NCBI GenBank assembly: GCA_937906495.1
Contig: CALCVT010000138.1
Location: 1-7,123, forward strand
Length of the DNA stretch: 7,123 nt
Direction: 5' to 3'
Source of the DNA: an uncultured Prevotella sp.
GTDB lineage: Bacteria > Bacteroidota > Bacteroidia > Bacteroidales > Bacteroidaceae
Both the position numbers and the translations under genes were made by a program. Below the pieces are notes generated by a model. The model was not told where the DNA came from. It made no database searches and saw nothing but the letters and a program-made list of their open reading frames with translations. Below, piece after piece: positions 5,019 through 7,123 of this stretch (positions are counted from its first letter, which is position 1; every line of letters begins with the position of its first letter).

Positions 5019-6629
5019 ATGAATGCTCTACGGATTTACTCGCTTACTCTAACATCACTTGCCTGCTCAATGCTGCAAGCTGAAAAACTCACACCCCCAA
5101 CAACGGAATATAAGTTGTACAACCAACAAGATGTGCAAGCACCCCAAAAACATCCTAACATCATACTCTTTATGGTTGATGATATGGGGTGGCAAGACAC
5201 ATCACTGCCTTTTTGGACAAAAGCGACTTCATACAACCGATTATACGAAACACCCAACATGGAACGGCTGGCACGCAAAGGCATGATGTTTACTCAAGCT
5301 TATGCCAACAGTATCAGTTCGCCCACCCGTTGCAGTTTAATTACGGGTACTAATGCCGCCCGACACCGGGTAACGAACTGGACGCTACATAAAAACGTAT
5401 GCACTGATCGTCCTGACTCTATCTTAAACGTGCCTGACTGGAATTACAATGGTGTAAGTCAAGTACCCGGTACAAACAACACCTTTGTAGGAACTTCGTT
5501 CGTACAGTTGCTCAAAAATAGCGGCTATCACACCATACACTGCGGAAAAGCTCACTTCGGCTCAATAGACACTCCAGGAGAAGACCCACACCACTGGGGC
5601 TTTGAAGTAAATATTTCCGGACATGCAGCCGGAGGACTGGCCAGCTACTATGGCGCAGAGAACTACGGACACACGCCCGAAGGCATCCCGGTATCGCCAA
5701 TGGCCATTCCTGGATTGAATAAGTATTGGGGAACAGATACGTTTGTAACCGAGGCTCTTACTCAAGAAGCTATTCAAGCTTTGAATAAAGCCCGAAAATA
5801 TCGCCAACCATTCTTCCTTTACATGGCTCACTACGCCATACATATACCCCTTCAAGCTGATCCACGCTTCCTTGCTAAATACAAGCAAAAGGGGATGACC
5901 GACCACGAAGCTGCTTATGCCACCCTTATTGAGGGCATGGACAAAAGTCTGGGCGACTTGATGAACTGGTTGGAAGACAACGGGGAGGCCGAAAATACAG
6001 TTATTCTCTTTATGAGCGATAATGGCGGATTGGCTTCAGAACCCGGCTGGCGCGATGGGAATATTCATACACAAAATGCTCCTCTGAACAGCGGAAAAGG
6101 ATCACTCTACGAAGGAGGTATCCGTGAACCAATGATTGTTAGCTGGCCAGGCGTTACACTTCCAGGAAGCAGTTGCAATAACTACATCATGATTGAGGAC
6201 TTTTACCCTACTATTCTCGATATTGCCGGTATAAAGAATTATCAAACAATACAGCCTATCGACGGCATTAGCTTCGTACCACTTCTCAAACAAAACGGAA
6301 ATCCTTCAAAAGGGCGTAGCCTTTACTGGAACTTGCCCAACAACTGGGGAAACGATGGTCCTGGCATTAACTTTAACTGTGCCATTCGACAGGACGACTG
6401 GAAACTGGTATATTACTATGGTACCGGCAAAAAGGAACTGTTTAACATTAACACTGACATTGGCGAAACAAACGATGTGAGCAGCAAATATCCCAAACTT
6501 GTACGCAAACTATCAAAAGACCTTGGCAGGTATCTACGCAAAGTTAAGGCTCAACGACCAACATTCAAGAAAAGCGGAAAGCCATGTCCCTGGCCGGACG
6601 AAGTTAAAGAAACTCTAACAAACGATTAG
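5019..6629 (+). CDS. Exported serine-type family S1 sulfatase
   Basis: The 536-residue product belongs to the formylglycine-dependent S1 sulfatases, which hydrolyse sulfate esters on glycans. Seen directly: metal-binding PNIILFMVDDMGW (46-58, Asp54/Asp55); the maturation motif S100-S-P102-T-R104-CSL-ITG, in which Ser100 (not Cys) is the residue to become formylglycine; GKAHFG (176-181, Lys177/His179); HYAIHIP (271-277); the second metal pair Asp334-Asn335 in SDNGG; and NSGKGSLYEGGIREP (357-371) with Lys360. The length is normal for the family. Residues 1-21 look like a signal peptide, with cleavage likely after LQA; Cys16 in SLAC is a poor lipobox, so a lipoprotein form is less likely. A serine-type site needs an anaerobic radical-SAM maturase (anSME), which is not in the window. 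The gene diverges from the acyltransferase/GH20 genes, which suggests action on a sulfated, amino-sugar-containing glycan; the exact sulfate position cannot be read. Confidence 0.93.
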   Translation: MNALRIYSLTLTSLACSMLQAEKLTPPTTEYKLYNQQDVQAPQKHPNIILFMVDDMGWQDTSLPFWTKATSYNRLYETPNMERLARKGMMFTQAYANSISSPTRCSLITGTNAARHRVTNWTLHKNVCTDRPDSILNVPDWNYNGVSQVPGTNNTFVGTSFVQLLKNSGYHTIHCGKAHFGSIDTPGEDPHHWGFEVNISGHAAGGLASYYGAENYGHTPEGIPVSPMAIPGLNKYWGTDTFVTEALTQEAIQALNKARKYRQPFFLYMAHYAIHIPLQADPRFLAKYKQKGMTDHEAAYATLIEGMDKSLGDLMNWLEDNGEAENTVILFMSDNGGLASEPGWRDGNIHTQNAPLNSGKGSLYEGGIREPMIVSWPGVTLPGSSCNNYIMIEDFYPTILDIAGIKNYQTIQPIDGISFVPLLKQNGNPSKGRSLYWNLPNNWGNDGPGINFNCAIRQDDWKLVYYYGTGKKELFNINTDIGETNDVSSKYPKLVRKLSKDLGRYLRKVKAQRPTFKKSGKPCPWPDEVKETLTND

Positions 6630-6649
6630 TAGCTGCTTTTTAGCTGCTA
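6627..6649 (+). terminator. Stem-loop overlapping the sulfatase stop codon
   Basis: TAGTAGCT (6627-6634) pairs with AGCTGCTA (6642-6649) around a 7-base T-rich loop, giving 8 pairs including one G-U. The TAG stop forms the first three bases of the stem. No T-run follows, so it is not a textbook intrinsic terminator; it may act as an mRNA 3' structure. Confidence 0.3.
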
Positions 6650-6713
6650 GAATACAATACTCTGATTGCTCGTGGCAAAACAATCGTTCACTTAGCTTTA
6701 CAGGACTAATCCA

Positions 6714-6756
6714 CAAAGAGGTAATCGTAGAACATAATCATACGGTTACTTCTTTG
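6714..6756 (+). terminator. Long stem-loop downstream of the sulfatase gene
   Basis: Arms 6714-6729 (CAAAGAGGTAATCGTA) and 6741-6756 (TACGGTTACTTCTTTG) form a continuous 16-bp stem with two G-U wobbles and an 11-base loop. It is the strongest secondary structure noticed in the window and sits about 85 bases after the sulfatase stop, where a terminator would be expected. It is followed by ATAAAAAATAG rather than a T-run, so Rho-independent function is uncertain. The rest of 6650-6770 shows no gene. Confidence 0.45.
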
Positions 6757-6770
6757 ATAAAAAATAGAGC

Positions 6771-7123
6771 ATGAAAATAACGTACTCTTTATACAATTGT
6801 AAGCCATATTTTAACCACAAAGATTTGAAGGATTTGCTCCTCTAAGACGATGAACAAGAGTCTATAATTGACCGCGCGACTTCGAACAAGGCGAAATGTA
6901 TGTGCTGACAAGCACCGAAAGTGCAGAACCGATAGGTATTGCCGTAACTACATACGAAGATTACGGTATACCTAAACTAAAGTATATTGCCATCGCTCCG
7001 TATTATCAAAAAAAGGCTTTGTGAAAATATTGATAAAATAGCACATATACACAACAAATTCAGAACAGAAGAAATTTCAATATTCCCAAAATACGCATGC
7101 AGGAGCTACACAACCCTTTCAAT
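6771..7123 (+). pseudogene. Decayed GNAT-family N-acetyltransferase (3' end beyond the window)
   Basis: A GNAT acetyltransferase can be pieced together only by crossing frames. It opens MKITYSLYNCKPYF at 6771, meets TAA at 6843-6845 after 24 codons, and continues in the same frame with DDEQESIIDR. A one-base loss near 6876 then shifts the frame into GEMYVLTSTESAEPIGIAV and KLKYIAIAPYYQKK. At the A7 run (7008-7014) the open frame goes to TGA (7022-7024), while one extra A would restore KGF, the acetyl-CoA-binding loop (Q/R-x-x-G-x-G/A). Another frame continues past TAG (7039-7041) into HIYTTNSEQ. At least four lesions make it non-functional. The DEQE-IDR-GEMYVL pattern and IAIAPYYQKKG are typical of small bacterial GNATs. 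The original substrate is unknown, and the remainder lies to the right of the window. Confidence 0.7.

Noticed and set aside
5062..5066. Lipobox-like SLAC at sulfatase residues 13-16
   Set aside because: The residue three before Cys16 is Ser rather than Leu/Val/Ile, and a normal signal-peptidase I site (LQA) lies just after, so a lipoprotein call is not supported.
5562..5906. 114-codon minus-strand frame
   Set aside because: It is antisense to the sulfatase, whose metal and formylglycine motifs are unambiguous on the plus strand.
6693..6700. TAGCTTTA as a promoter -7 box for the GNAT remnant
   Set aside because: It misses the final G of TAnnTTTG and has no acceptable -33 box about 20 bases upstream.

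Overview
The window looks like gut Bacteroidota DNA, most likely Bacteroidaceae (inference). The evidence is: promoters of the TAnnTTTG type, start codons without a strong Shine-Dalgarno sequence, a serine-type sulfatase, and a glycan-degradation gene set (sulfatase, GH20 hexosaminidase, COG4299/DUF5009 membrane acyltransferase). No tRNA, rRNA, CRISPR array or intact mobile element is visible.

Layout. Positions 1-256 hold no gene I can support. Four genes follow on the minus strand, transcribed from right to left: a COG4299/NagX-type transmembrane acyltransferase (3709-4809), a secreted GH20 beta-hexosaminidase (1511-3628), a small cysteine-rich TIGR04076-type protein (1123-1428) and an RmlD-like sugar-nucleotide reductase (257-1126). 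The last two overlap by ATGA. Between the GH20 gene and the TIGR04076 gene lies a short stretch that reads like the C-terminal end of a lost gene, and G+C content changes near there. A 209-bp divergent region (4810-5018) separates the minus-strand genes from a sulfatase on the plus strand (5019-6629). This region holds two overlapping, oppositely directed Bacteroidota promoters within a near-palindrome, plus three other dyads. After the sulfatase come two stem-loops and a decayed GNAT acetyltransferase pseudogene that runs off the right edge.

How the genes may work together. The sulfatase would remove O-sulfate from a host or dietary glycan and GH20 would release terminal N-acetylhexosamine. 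The membrane acyltransferase is related to the lysosomal heparan-alpha-glucosaminide N-acetyltransferase family and may act on amino sugars at the inner membrane. This is a reasonable partial glycan-utilisation cluster, but no SusC/SusD pair, regulator or sulfatase-maturating enzyme is in view, so the substrate (mucin O-glycan, glycosaminoglycan or other) cannot be fixed. The RmlD-like/TIGR04076 pair is richer in G+C and probably has a separate job and origin. I do not see a clearly new biological system; the best leads are the palindromic divergent promoter, the acyltransferase-hexosaminidase pairing and the apparent junction near 1440-1510.
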